The translations under genes and the position numbers were made by a program. The notes under the pieces were generated by a model. The model was given only the letters and a program-made list of their open reading frames with translations. It was not told the origin of the DNA and searched no databases. Below are positions 1 through 4,835 of a stretch of DNA of 5,441 nt, one piece after another. How positions within the stretch are numbered: position 1 is the first letter of the stretch; each line of letters begins with the position of its first letter. The stretch comes from Phycisphaerales bacterium (GTDB taxonomy: Bacteria > Planctomycetota > Phycisphaerae > Phycisphaerales > SM1A02). The stretch is from positions 1-5,441 of the forward strand of contig SLJD01000010.1 of NCBI GenBank assembly GCA_007135295.1, written 5' to 3'.

Positions 1-2
1 AG

Positions 3-251
3 CACGCGTCGATCCGCTACTACGAAGGTACACTCATCATCCGTGCCCCCGACTACATCCATCGGCAGCTCGGCGGATACCCGGCTCCGACCCCTCCCGG
101 CGGTCAGGTGCGTGGCGATGATGGCGACTTCCTTCGCTTCGTCCAGTACGATGGAAACGTCGGCTACGCCCAGATCCGTAACGGGACCTACCAGGTGATC
201 GATCCCGAGGTCTACGCTGACATGAATCAGCCGTCGTCCAGCAACGACTGA
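3..251 (+). CDS. C-terminal end of a planctomycete-type STN/secretin-N-like protein (5' end outside the window)
   Basis: An open frame runs in from the left edge and stops at TGA 249-251, giving 82 residues with no start in the window. Its first part (IRYYEGTLIIRAPDYIHRQL and on to GGYP) closely resembles the end of the complete gene at 659-1669, sharing RAPDY[IV]HRQLGGYP, so the two are tandem paralogues. The remaining tail differs: a Gly/Asp linker, then a short segment with FLRFVQYDGNVGYAQIRNGT and IDPEVY, ending in a Ser/Asn-rich tail, where the paralogue has only an acidic proline-rich end. By analogy the missing N-terminus probably holds a signal peptide and an STN-like domain, but that is inferred. 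Function unknown, most likely extracytoplasmic. A strong terminator hairpin lies 87 bp after the stop, so this gene probably ends its own transcript. Confidence 0.8.
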   Translation, partial: HASIRYYEGTLIIRAPDYIHRQLGGYPAPTPPGGQVRGDDGDFLRFVQYDGNVGYAQIRNGTYQVIDPEVYADMNQPSSSND

Positions 252-316
252 GCAAGGATCGGGGCTTAGCCCGAGCAGCCTTCGCTTTGCAACGGGTTGG
301 ACCTGACAATCAATAA

Positions 317-336
317 AACGGCCGCAACCGGTCGTT
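317..336 (-). terminator. small hairpin with a T-run on its minus-strand side
   Basis: AACGGCCG (317-324) pairs with CGGTCGTT (329-336) over 8 bp, including one G:U, around a CAAC loop. Immediately left of it on the + strand is AATAAAA (312-318 area). Read on the minus strand the stem is therefore followed by TTTTATT, the layout of a minus-strand intrinsic terminator. No minus-strand gene ending here was found, so its use is doubtful. It may instead work with the adjacent larger hairpin. Confidence 0.35.
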
Positions 337-338
337 CT

Positions 339-391
339 GCCACGGTCGCAGGGGACATGCTTCCATGTCAACTGCGACCGTGGTTCGTTTT
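339..391 (+). terminator. strong intrinsic terminator hairpin after the first gene
   Basis: CCACGGTCGCAG (340-351) is perfectly complementary to CTGCGACCGTGG (372-383). Inside it, after a GG/AA internal mismatch, GACATG (354-359) pairs perfectly with CATGTC (364-369) around a CTTC tetraloop. That gives 12 + 6 perfect base pairs, and a G:U at 339/384 can extend the base. The right arm runs straight into TTCGTTTT (384-391), as in a Rho-independent terminator read on the + strand. It lies 87 bp past the stop of the upstream gene. The U-tract is interrupted, so an additional role (mRNA 3' end protection or protein binding) is possible. Confidence 0.7.
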
Positions 392-579
392 GAGGCGGCG
401 ACCCAGCCAGCCGGTCCAGCCTGGCCCGGCGGGGCGACGCACAGCTTGCCCCTGCCTTGCGGCAACGACTTCAAGGCAACGATATTCGGAAGACCAGCCG
501 CCAGGCCGGGGCTTCCCGGACCGGGCCTTCATTGTGGTCGCGTATCATGAACATGCACCAAGACCATGCACTCGGCGGT

Positions 580-628
580 TCCCATGGGTACGAAGCGCAA
601 GCGCCGGCTGACGTGAAAGCCCGTGGGA
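580..628 (+). promoter_or_regulatory. possible leader hairpin ahead of the second gene
   Basis: TCCCATGGG (580-588) can pair with CCCGTGGGA (620-628) over 9 bp with one T:G wobble, closing a 31-base loop. The hairpin ends 16 bases before the GGAAGG ribosome binding site of the gene starting at 659. The loop and arms hold a 10-codon frame (ATG 584, stop 614-616) encoding a very basic peptide, MGTKRKRRLT. Each arm is itself nearly palindromic, so local folding could compete. This is an observation of complementarity only; no known leader family was recognised. Confidence 0.25.
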
Positions 629-644
629 TCCCGCCCCGGATGGT

Positions 645-650
645 GGAAGG
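645..650 (+). promoter_or_regulatory. ribosome binding site GGAAGG deciding the start at 659
   Basis: GGAAGG lies 8 bases before ATG 659. It supports that codon over the in-frame GTG at 623, which would place 12 extra residues, including WWKER, in front of the signal peptide. Confidence 0.7.
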
Positions 651-658
651 AACGAAGT

Positions 659-1669
659 ATGAGACAGGGGCCCTGCACCGTTCTCGCCATGCTCGTTGTC
701 GCTGCCGCAGGCTGCTTGAGCACCGCGCAGGTGATGGCTGATGAACCGTCGTCCGGCGGCATCACGGTTGAAGGCGTCGGTACGCCGGGCCAGGCCTCAC
801 CGTCCCCCGATGAGTACCGGGCCCGCATCGCCGGCGTCCTGCTCTACACCAATCTGACCGTCAGCTTTGATGATGTCCCCGCCCGGGACGCGCTGCGGCA
901 GTTCAGGGATGCGCTGGATTTGAACATGATCCCGCTGTACGCCCGGCAGGATGAGGAGGGCAACACCGTCTCCCCCGGCATTGATCCCGAGCACGGCATC
1001 ACGTTGCACGCGGAGAACCTGCCCGCACTGACCATCCTCAAAATGATTCTGCTGCAATGCGAAGAGCACGAGGACGTCACCTGGCAGATCCGCGACGCCG
1101 GTTTCATGGAAGTCGGGCCGAAGTCCCGACTGAACCGCGGCTCGGCGATCGAAGTGCGGACCTATGACGTCTCCGATCTGCTCGGCATGGCCCGACTGCT
1201 CGATTATCGGGACACGGGTTCGGACGCGCCGGCAGTCGGGTTCTCCGGCTTCGGCACGCCGTACGACCTGTATGACCCCCGAACGATGATCAGCGATGAC
1301 GGCCGCATCGTCTGGCCGGTCGGCGTGCATCGCCCGCGCACACGTGCAGTGCATTCGATTCCGCACGCGCCGCAGCGACCCCAGGCGACGCCGCCCCGCC
1401 GCCCCACCGATCCGCGCGATGCCATGCCCCGCGACCGCCGGCATGCTGAAGAGGACCTGCTGACGCTCATTCGCAGCACGATTGAGCCGACGCTGTGGGA
1501 GCACCACGGCGGCAATGTGGCGCACGCGCGCATTCATCGCGACCACCTGGTCGTGCGTGCGCCGGACTATGTACATCGGCAACTCGGCGGGTACCCGAAC
1601 CCCGTCGTGCCGGATCGCGAACCTGAAGCCCCGGACAATGAGCAGCCCGGACCCGATGACACGAACTGA
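659..1669 (+). CDS. exported protein with an STN/secretin-N-like domain, no pore domain
   Basis: A 336-residue protein of unknown function. Residues 1-27 form a signal peptide. Cleavage could follow VMA at 27, but AAGC at 16-19 also resembles a lipobox, so it may be soluble periplasmic or lipid-anchored. About 66-165 looks like an STN/secretin-N-type domain: LTVSFDDVPARDALRQF, a predicted strand-helix, then GITLHAENLPALTILKMIL and TWQIRDAGFMEVGP, followed by VRTYDVSDLL. This pattern occurs at the N-terminus of secretins and TonB receptors. Residues 222-262 are a Pro/Arg/His-rich, low-complexity linker. About 263-311 (LLTLIRSTIEPTLWEHHGG ... LVVRAPDYVHRQL) is a segment style I associate with planctomycete proteins and shared with the gene ending at 251. 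The secretin beta-barrel is absent, so it is not a channel; a scaffold or peptidoglycan/protein-binding role is only a guess. It converges on the peptidase gene, 23 bp from stop to stop. Confidence 0.85.
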   Translation: MRQGPCTVLAMLVVAAAGCLSTAQVMADEPSSGGITVEGVGTPGQASPSPDEYRARIAGVLLYTNLTVSFDDVPARDALRQFRDALDLNMIPLYARQDEEGNTVSPGIDPEHGITLHAENLPALTILKMILLQCEEHEDVTWQIRDAGFMEVGPKSRLNRGSAIEVRTYDVSDLLGMARLLDYRDTGSDAPAVGFSGFGTPYDLYDPRTMISDDGRIVWPVGVHRPRTRAVHSIPHAPQRPQATPPRRPTDPRDAMPRDRRHAEEDLLTLIRSTIEPTLWEHHGGNVAHARIHRDHLVVRAPDYVHRQLGGYPNPVVPDREPEAPDNEQPGPDDTN

Positions 1670-1692
1670 ATCCCCGCCTGAGGGCCGGCTGG

Positions 1693-2649
1693 TCAGGTTC
1701 TGATCCGGGCGCGTATGCCGGCGCATGCGGCGATCCCGTTCGCGACGCCGACGGTCGCCCGCGCCATCCGGTCGAAATCGAGCGTCGCCGGCGTGTCGGT
1801 CGGTTCGTGGTAGTGCGGATTGCGCAGAAAACTTGTGTCCGTGACCATCAGCGCGGAGACGCCGGCATCCCAGAACGCCCGGTGATCGGAGAGCGTGATT
1901 TCGCGGATTCGCTCGGGCAGCGCGATCGGCAGAAACATGACCCGCCGCCGCGCCCGCCGCACACCTCGCCAGAACGTATACAGCAATCGCATCGATCCCG
2001 GGTTCGCCACCGCGGCGAGAAAGTCACCTCGCTTCGGCAGCACGTGTCGCATGACCCGAGGCATCGACGGCGGAATCCGCTGGCTGCCCGGCTCGGTTCG
2101 AAAGTAGCCGACCATTTCAAGGCTGATCATGCCGACGATCCGAACGCTTTCGTCCGCGACGCAAAGGCGAACGTAATGATCGCTGCCCATGGTTCCCATG
2201 TTGTGATGCGGCGCTTCCTCGTTGGCGAACGCCACGAACCGAAGGGTTCGGCGCGGCGGGCGGGAGATGAGGAGCCGGGCGATCTCGATCAGCATCGCGA
2301 CGGCCGAGGCATTGTCATCCGCTCCCGGAGTGTCGGGCACGGTGTCGTAATGCGCGCCGACAATCATCACGCGGTCCGGCCGCGACGTGCCTCGCCGTTC
2401 CATGATCAGATTGTCTGCTGTGTCATTCTCGACTCGAAAGCAGTGGCGGGTCACCCGTTCCCCTGCCACCTGCGTCAACTCACGTTCAATGTACGAAGCC
2501 GCCGCGTCCATCGTTCCCGGCGCGTGCATGTGCCGCGGCCCGATCGCGGTGGCAAGCGCCTCCACATGCTGACGGAGCCGATCGCGAAGTCGCTGCTCCG
2601 CTTCATTGAGTGGCGGCCGAACCGGCGATCGCCGTTGCTCGTCACGCAT
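1693..2649 (-). CDS. M28-family zinc metallopeptidase (aminopeptidase-like), no signal peptide
   Basis: A 318-residue peptidase of the M28 family, whose members use two zinc ions and usually remove N-terminal residues from peptides. The metal-site motifs appear in order: AHYDT with H100, GADDNAS with D112, ANEEAP with E144 (expected general base) and E145, SLEMVGY with E178 (Asp or Glu in the family), and NPHYHEPTDT with H281. The stretch PGSQRIPP, GDFLAAV and SDHRAFWDAGVSALMVTDT fits the common bacterial M28 subfamily, so the active site looks intact. Many relatives are exported, but residues 1-40 are charged and helical with no hydrophobic segment, so this copy should be cytoplasmic. ATG 2649 is the furthest-upstream possible start because TGA lies in frame five codons before it. 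There is no clear Shine-Dalgarno, so translation may depend on the acetyltransferase gene 33 bp upstream. Substrate unknown. Confidence 0.93.
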   Translation of the reverse strand: MRDEQRRSPVRPPLNEAEQRLRDRLRQHVEALATAIGPRHMHAPGTMDAAASYIERELTQVAGERVTRHCFRVENDTADNLIMERRGTSRPDRVMIVGAHYDTVPDTPGADDNASAVAMLIEIARLLISRPPRRTLRFVAFANEEAPHHNMGTMGSDHYVRLCVADESVRIVGMISLEMVGYFRTEPGSQRIPPSMPRVMRHVLPKRGDFLAAVANPGSMRLLYTFWRGVRRARRRVMFLPIALPERIREITLSDHRAFWDAGVSALMVTDTSFLRNPHYHEPTDTPATLDFDRMARATVGVANGIAACAGIRARIRT

Positions 2650-2682
2650 GCCGCCAGTGTATCACCGCGGCTTGCCGGCCCA

Positions 2683-3201
2683 TCAGCATTCTGACTCGCG
2701 AAGCGGCATCAGTATGTACCGGCATGGCCCGGACTGCGGATCGTCGAACTCACGGAACAATTCAAAGCCCGCCTTCTCATACGCGCGGATCGCGCGACCG
2801 TTGGACACGGACGTCGCCAACCCGGCGTACACCAGTTGCGGATCGCCGCGCAGACGGTCAGCAAGCACCTGCAGTGCGCGGGGGCCGATCCCCCGGCCGA
2901 CCCACTCCTGTTCACCAATGAGAATGTCGATGTCCATCACGCCATCGGGCAGGTCGGTCAGGCCCGCTTCCCGGAGTTCACCAGGACTGGGCCGTTGCCA
3001 GCAGAGAAAGCCAACTGGAATGTCCTCAGCCATGATGACGGCTTGGAAGGCGGGGTCACGCTGCATGGCTTCGTTCAGCGCGGTCCGCCCGTCCCCCCAC
3101 CACCGGGCAACGTGCGGCCGGCGGAGCCACAATTCCAGCCGCTGGCGGTCCGTCGCTGGATCGAACGGTCGTAGCGAAACCTGCTTCACATCAGCATTCA
3201 T
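2683..3201 (-). CDS. GNAT N-acetyltransferase, AAC(6')/Acetyltransf_8-like
   Basis: A 172-residue acetyl-CoA-dependent N-acetyltransferase. Residues 8-36 (VSLRPF ... LELWLRRPHVARWWGD) match the N-terminal signature of AAC(6')-type enzymes, including the 'WL.R.HV..WWG' motif. Residues 88-106 (VMDIDILIGEQEWVGRGIG) contain the acetyl-CoA pyrophosphate-binding loop VGRGIG. Residues 130-146 (TSVSNGRAIRAYEKAGF) give the typical GNAT motif B with N134 and Y141. Length is normal for the family. Relatives acetylate aminoglycosides at the 6'-amine or act in siderophore synthesis (IucB-like); the true substrate here cannot be read from sequence. Start ATG 3201 is chosen because AAGGG sits 7 bases upstream and the family similarity begins there. 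The frame stays open back to 3477, but that extension is Gly/Pro-rich and unlike a GNAT. Probably the first gene of an operon with the M28 peptidase. Confidence 0.9.
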   Translation of the reverse strand: MNADVKQVSLRPFDPATDRQRLELWLRRPHVARWWGDGRTALNEAMQRDPAFQAVIMAEDIPVGFLCWQRPSPGELREAGLTDLPDGVMDIDILIGEQEWVGRGIGPRALQVLADRLRGDPQLVYAGLATSVSNGRAIRAYEKAGFELFREFDDPQSGPCRYILMPLRESEC

Positions 3202-3208
3202 CGTGCCG

Positions 3209-3213
3209 CCCTT
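3209..3213 (-). promoter_or_regulatory. ribosome binding site AAGGG deciding the acetyltransferase start
   Basis: Read on the minus strand, AAGGG stands 7 bases before ATG 3201. It supports this start over ATG codons further upstream in the same frame. Confidence 0.6.
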
Positions 3214-3219
3214 GCTCAC

Positions 3220-3237
3220 ACTTCCCGGACTTCCCGG
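3220..3237. repeat. tandem 9-bp direct repeat ACTTCCCGG x2
   Basis: ACTTCCCGG occurs twice head to tail with no gap, 18 bp upstream of the acetyltransferase start codon on that gene's leader side. It could be an operator for the minus-strand gene, or chance in GC-rich DNA. Confidence 0.5.
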
Positions 3238-3451
3238 CCCCGGCTGTTCGGTGCCGGCCCCGCCACAGCCCGCCTCGGCGACCAATCGCGGGCCCAAGCG
3301 TCGACTTCCCATCGGCGGCACGAACGCGGCCCCCATCGGGTGAATACCATACGACGCGGGAACATGACGGGGTTCATCGTGTCTCCTGCATGTGGTGGGC
3401 AGCCCCCTGCCCCCGGAGCCCGAACACCCGCCTCCGCCTGAGGTTGAATTG

Positions 3452-3491
3452 AATGGACCGGCGAATATGCCGATCAACGTGTTGGTCCATT
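3452..3491. repeat. 8-bp inverted repeat upstream of the LpoB-like gene
   Basis: AATGGACC (3452-3459) is the exact reverse complement of GGTCCATT (3484-3491), with 24 bases between. It ends 39 bp before GTG 3531, inside the expected promoter or 5' untranslated region. Arm centres are 32 bp apart, about three helical turns, which would suit a protein bound to one face of the DNA. An RNA stem-loop is the alternative. Confidence 0.4.
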
Positions 3492-3517
3492 GACGGCCAA
3501 CGAGCCACCGACGAACG

Positions 3518-3524
3518 AAAGGGA
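3518..3524 (+). promoter_or_regulatory. ribosome binding site AAAGGGA deciding a GTG start at 3531
   Basis: AAAGGGA stands 6 bases before GTG 3531. The resulting protein begins directly with a Lys-containing, hydrophobic lipoprotein signal. The in-frame ATG at 3453 would add 26 Arg/Cys-rich residues in front of it. Confidence 0.7.
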
Positions 3525-3530
3525 TCGCTG

Positions 3531-4142
3531 GTGAAATTCAAAGCACTTTCCGGAACTCTCCTTGCGAGCGCACTCCTTGCCCTAGCCGCCGGATGCGGGC
3601 CGCCGCAGAATGTCGGCCAGTCCGGCTACCGGATTGATCCGTCGAGCGATTCGCCGGCTGAACTCGGCGTCCGGTCGCTGCGCAGCCAGGACCTCACCGA
3701 GTCGACCGATCAGATGGCCCAGGACATCGCCTCGCGGCTGGACATCACGAACCCGGACAACCCGCCGGTGATCGTGGTCGGCAACATTGAGAACAAGACG
3801 TCCCAGCCGCAGCAGAACTGGCAGGTGTTCCTGCAGCGGCTGCGGAGTTCGCTCAACGCGTCCGGGGCACGCGAAGGACTCGAGTTCGTCCGCGAGCGTC
3901 GGTTCATCGAAGATGCGCGGCAGGAGGAATACGCCGGCCGCGATCCGGAAGCCCGGGCGCGGGATTACGCCTCTCGGGCGGATTATCTGCTGACCGCGAC
4001 CGTCTCCGACCTGCCGTCCGGCGGGACGAACTACTTCCTCGTCAGTTTTCAGATGGTGCAGTTGCGCGACGCCGCCAGCGGGCCGGATGTCGGCTCCGGG
4101 GCGATCGTCTGGGAGAACTTCTATGAGGTGAAATTCCACTGA
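3531..4142 (+). CDS. LpoB-like lipoprotein (penicillin-binding protein activator family, COG3417)
   Basis: A 203-residue predicted lipoprotein. Residues 1-21 are a signal peptide (KFK, then a hydrophobic stretch) ending in AAGC, with lipidation expected at C22. A short disordered linker rich in Pro, Ser and Asp follows. The LpoB-type domain starts at LRSQDLTESTDQMAQDIAS (50-68), continues with PVIVVGNIENKTS (79-91) and LQRLRSSLNASG (101-112), and ends with GAIVWENFYEVKF (190-202), matching the order of conserved blocks in LpoB. In E. coli, LpoB is an outer-membrane lipoprotein that reaches through the peptidoglycan to stimulate the class A synthase PBP1b. Here the linker is much shorter, so the reach and partner may differ; the PBP-activating role is inferred from family alone. 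First gene of the operon, with a GTG start backed by a good ribosome binding site. Its TGA overlaps the next ATG by one base. Confidence 0.85.
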   Translation: MKFKALSGTLLASALLALAAGCGPPQNVGQSGYRIDPSSDSPAELGVRSLRSQDLTESTDQMAQDIASRLDITNPDNPPVIVVGNIENKTSQPQQNWQVFLQRLRSSLNASGAREGLEFVRERRFIEDARQEEYAGRDPEARARDYASRADYLLTATVSDLPSGGTNYFLVSFQMVQLRDAASGPDVGSGAIVWENFYEVKFH

Positions 4143-4726
4143 TGGGCGGCGTGTCCGGCCTGCGGGCGATGGTCATCGTGGTGCTCGCGGCTCTGGCCGG
4201 CCCGCTCGCGTCGTGCGCGGCCGTTCCGGCTGCCCCGCCCACCACGTTTCTCCGCAGCGTGGACCTTGTGGAGATGACCGACCGGATGGCGGAATCGTTC
4301 GCATCGACGAATCCGGTCTCGGAGCGGGACGCATCCGACGAACGCTGGGTGATCTCGATTCATCGCATCGCCAACCACACGAACCAGATCATCCGCGATT
4401 CGGAAAAATGGCTGTACGTCGAGCGCATGCGCGGCCTGCTCGCCCAGTCCGACGTCGGCACGCAGCGCAACATCGTCTGGGTCTATCCCGCCGAACACTG
4501 GAGCACGATCGCTGAACGCACTGACTATGAACAACCGCCGGAACTTCGGCTCGAACCGACACACCGGCTCACGGGCACGTTTCACGCTTTGACCACCACC
4601 GGGGCAGCCGGCCGGACCGACACGTATCACTGCTCCTATGAACTGATCGACCTGGACACGGGCCGGGTCATCTGGGAAGACGCATTTGAAGTCAAGCGGG
4701 CCGTCCGCGGCCGGACGTGGGACTGA
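4142..4726 (+). CDS. second LpoB-like lipoprotein, diverged paralogue
   Basis: A 194-residue predicted lipoprotein. The signal peptide ends in a textbook lipobox LASC (22-25), so C25 should be lipidated. LRSVDLVEMTDRMAESFAS (37-55) matches 12 of 19 residues of the same block in the preceding gene. WVISIHRIANHTNQ (69-82) corresponds to its PVIVVGNIENKTS block, and YELIDLDTGRVIWEDAFEVKR (166-186) to the C-terminal block. The two are therefore tandem paralogues that diverged strongly outside these blocks. The ATG shares its A with the upstream stop (TGATG), indicating translational coupling and probably matched amounts of both proteins. An alternative start is ATG 4169 (residue 10), which leaves the lipobox intact. 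In gamma-proteobacterial clusters this position is often taken by YcfL, but the sequence here looks LpoB-like. Function presumably in the envelope; a PBP-activator role is unproven. Confidence 0.82.
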   Translation: MGGVSGLRAMVIVVLAALAGPLASCAAVPAAPPTTFLRSVDLVEMTDRMAESFASTNPVSERDASDERWVISIHRIANHTNQIIRDSEKWLYVERMRGLLAQSDVGTQRNIVWVYPAEHWSTIAERTDYEQPPELRLEPTHRLTGTFHALTTTGAAGRTDTYHCSYELIDLDTGRVIWEDAFEVKRAVRGRTWD

Positions 4727-4727
4727 C

Positions 4728-4753
4728 CGGCCGTTGCGGGAACGCACCGGCCG
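4728..4753 (+). promoter_or_regulatory. GNRA-tetraloop hairpin directly after the second LpoB-like gene
   Basis: CGGCCG (4728-4733) pairs with CGGCCG (4748-4753). After one T/C mismatch, TGCG (4735-4738) pairs with CGCA (4743-4746) around the loop GGAA, a GNRA tetraloop. The stem starts one base after the stop codon. No T-run follows, so it is not a standard terminator. It may stabilise the upstream mRNA or lower expression of the downstream gene. Confidence 0.5.
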
Positions 4754-4835
4754 ATGGAATCGACCGCGGCCGGCAGGTATCCGGCGCGGCGTGTGCCCGA
4801 CGACATCCCCGCTGAGATAGTGTCCGTCATCATCC

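Larger units (their letters stand above)
252..658. other. 407-bp intergenic region between the two paralogous genes
   Basis: No convincing gene was found here. The open frames on either strand have no recognisable domain and unusual Arg/Pro/Ser-rich composition. The region holds, in order: a small hairpin (317-336), a strong terminator hairpin (339-391), a weak 7-bp inverted repeat (453-459 with 472-478), and a hairpin just ahead of the next gene's ribosome binding site (580-628). A promoter for the next gene is expected between about 392 and 580. The best match I see is TTGCGG (457-462), an 18-bp spacer, and GATATT (481-486), which is a poor match to sigma-70 and not worth a separate call. 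Confidence 0.6.
3202..3530. other. 329-bp divergent intergenic region (acetyltransferase / LpoB-like operon)
   Basis: This region must hold the promoters of both divergent units. No gene is convincing: the open minus-strand frame continuing from the acetyltransferase is low-complexity Gly/Pro. It contains a tandem 9-bp repeat (3220-3237), a small GC hairpin GGGCAG-CCCC-CTGCCC (3397-3412), and an 8-bp inverted repeat (3452-3491). A weak rightward promoter-like pair is TTGAAT (3444-3449), a 16-bp spacer, and TATGCC (3466-3471); this is only a half match to sigma-70 consensus. Confidence 0.6.

Noticed and set aside
552..571. direct repeat CATGCAC at 552-558 and 565-571
   Set aside because: Two imperfectly placed 7-bp copies are within chance for this composition, and nothing else supports a site.
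297..611. 104-residue open frame in the first intergenic region
   Set aside because: It runs through the terminator hairpin, lacks a ribosome binding site and known motif, and changes composition along its length.
1670..1697. shared terminator between the convergent genes (CCTGA 1677-1681 with TCAGG 1693-1697)
   Set aside because: Only 5 bp pair, with an 11-base loop and no T-run on either strand.
797..1726. 309-residue open frame on the minus strand across the exported protein gene
   Set aside because: It is antisense to a gene with a signal peptide, ribosome binding site and recognisable domain. The predicted protein has no motif, and long antisense frames are common in GC-rich DNA.
1807..2694. 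295-residue open frame on the plus strand across the M28 peptidase gene
   Set aside because: It is antisense to a peptidase with a complete set of metal ligands; its His/Arg-rich composition with no hydrophobic core is typical of a shadow frame.
2606..3343. 245-residue open frame on the plus strand across the acetyltransferase gene
   Set aside because: Ser/Arg/Pro-rich without motifs, and antisense to a clear GNAT protein.
3202..3477. N-terminal extension of the acetyltransferase back to 3477
   Set aside because: The extra 92 residues are Gly/Pro-rich low complexity, the GNAT homology starts at residue 8 of the shorter form, and a ribosome binding site stands before ATG 3201.
3453..3530. 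ATG 3453 as start of the LpoB-like protein
   Set aside because: It would put 26 Arg/Cys-rich residues before the lipoprotein signal peptide and overlap the inverted repeat. GTG 3531 has a well-spaced ribosome binding site.
4769..4785. 5-bp inverted repeat GCCGG/CCGGC before the COG3014-like gene
   Set aside because: Too short in GC-rich DNA to be meaningful.
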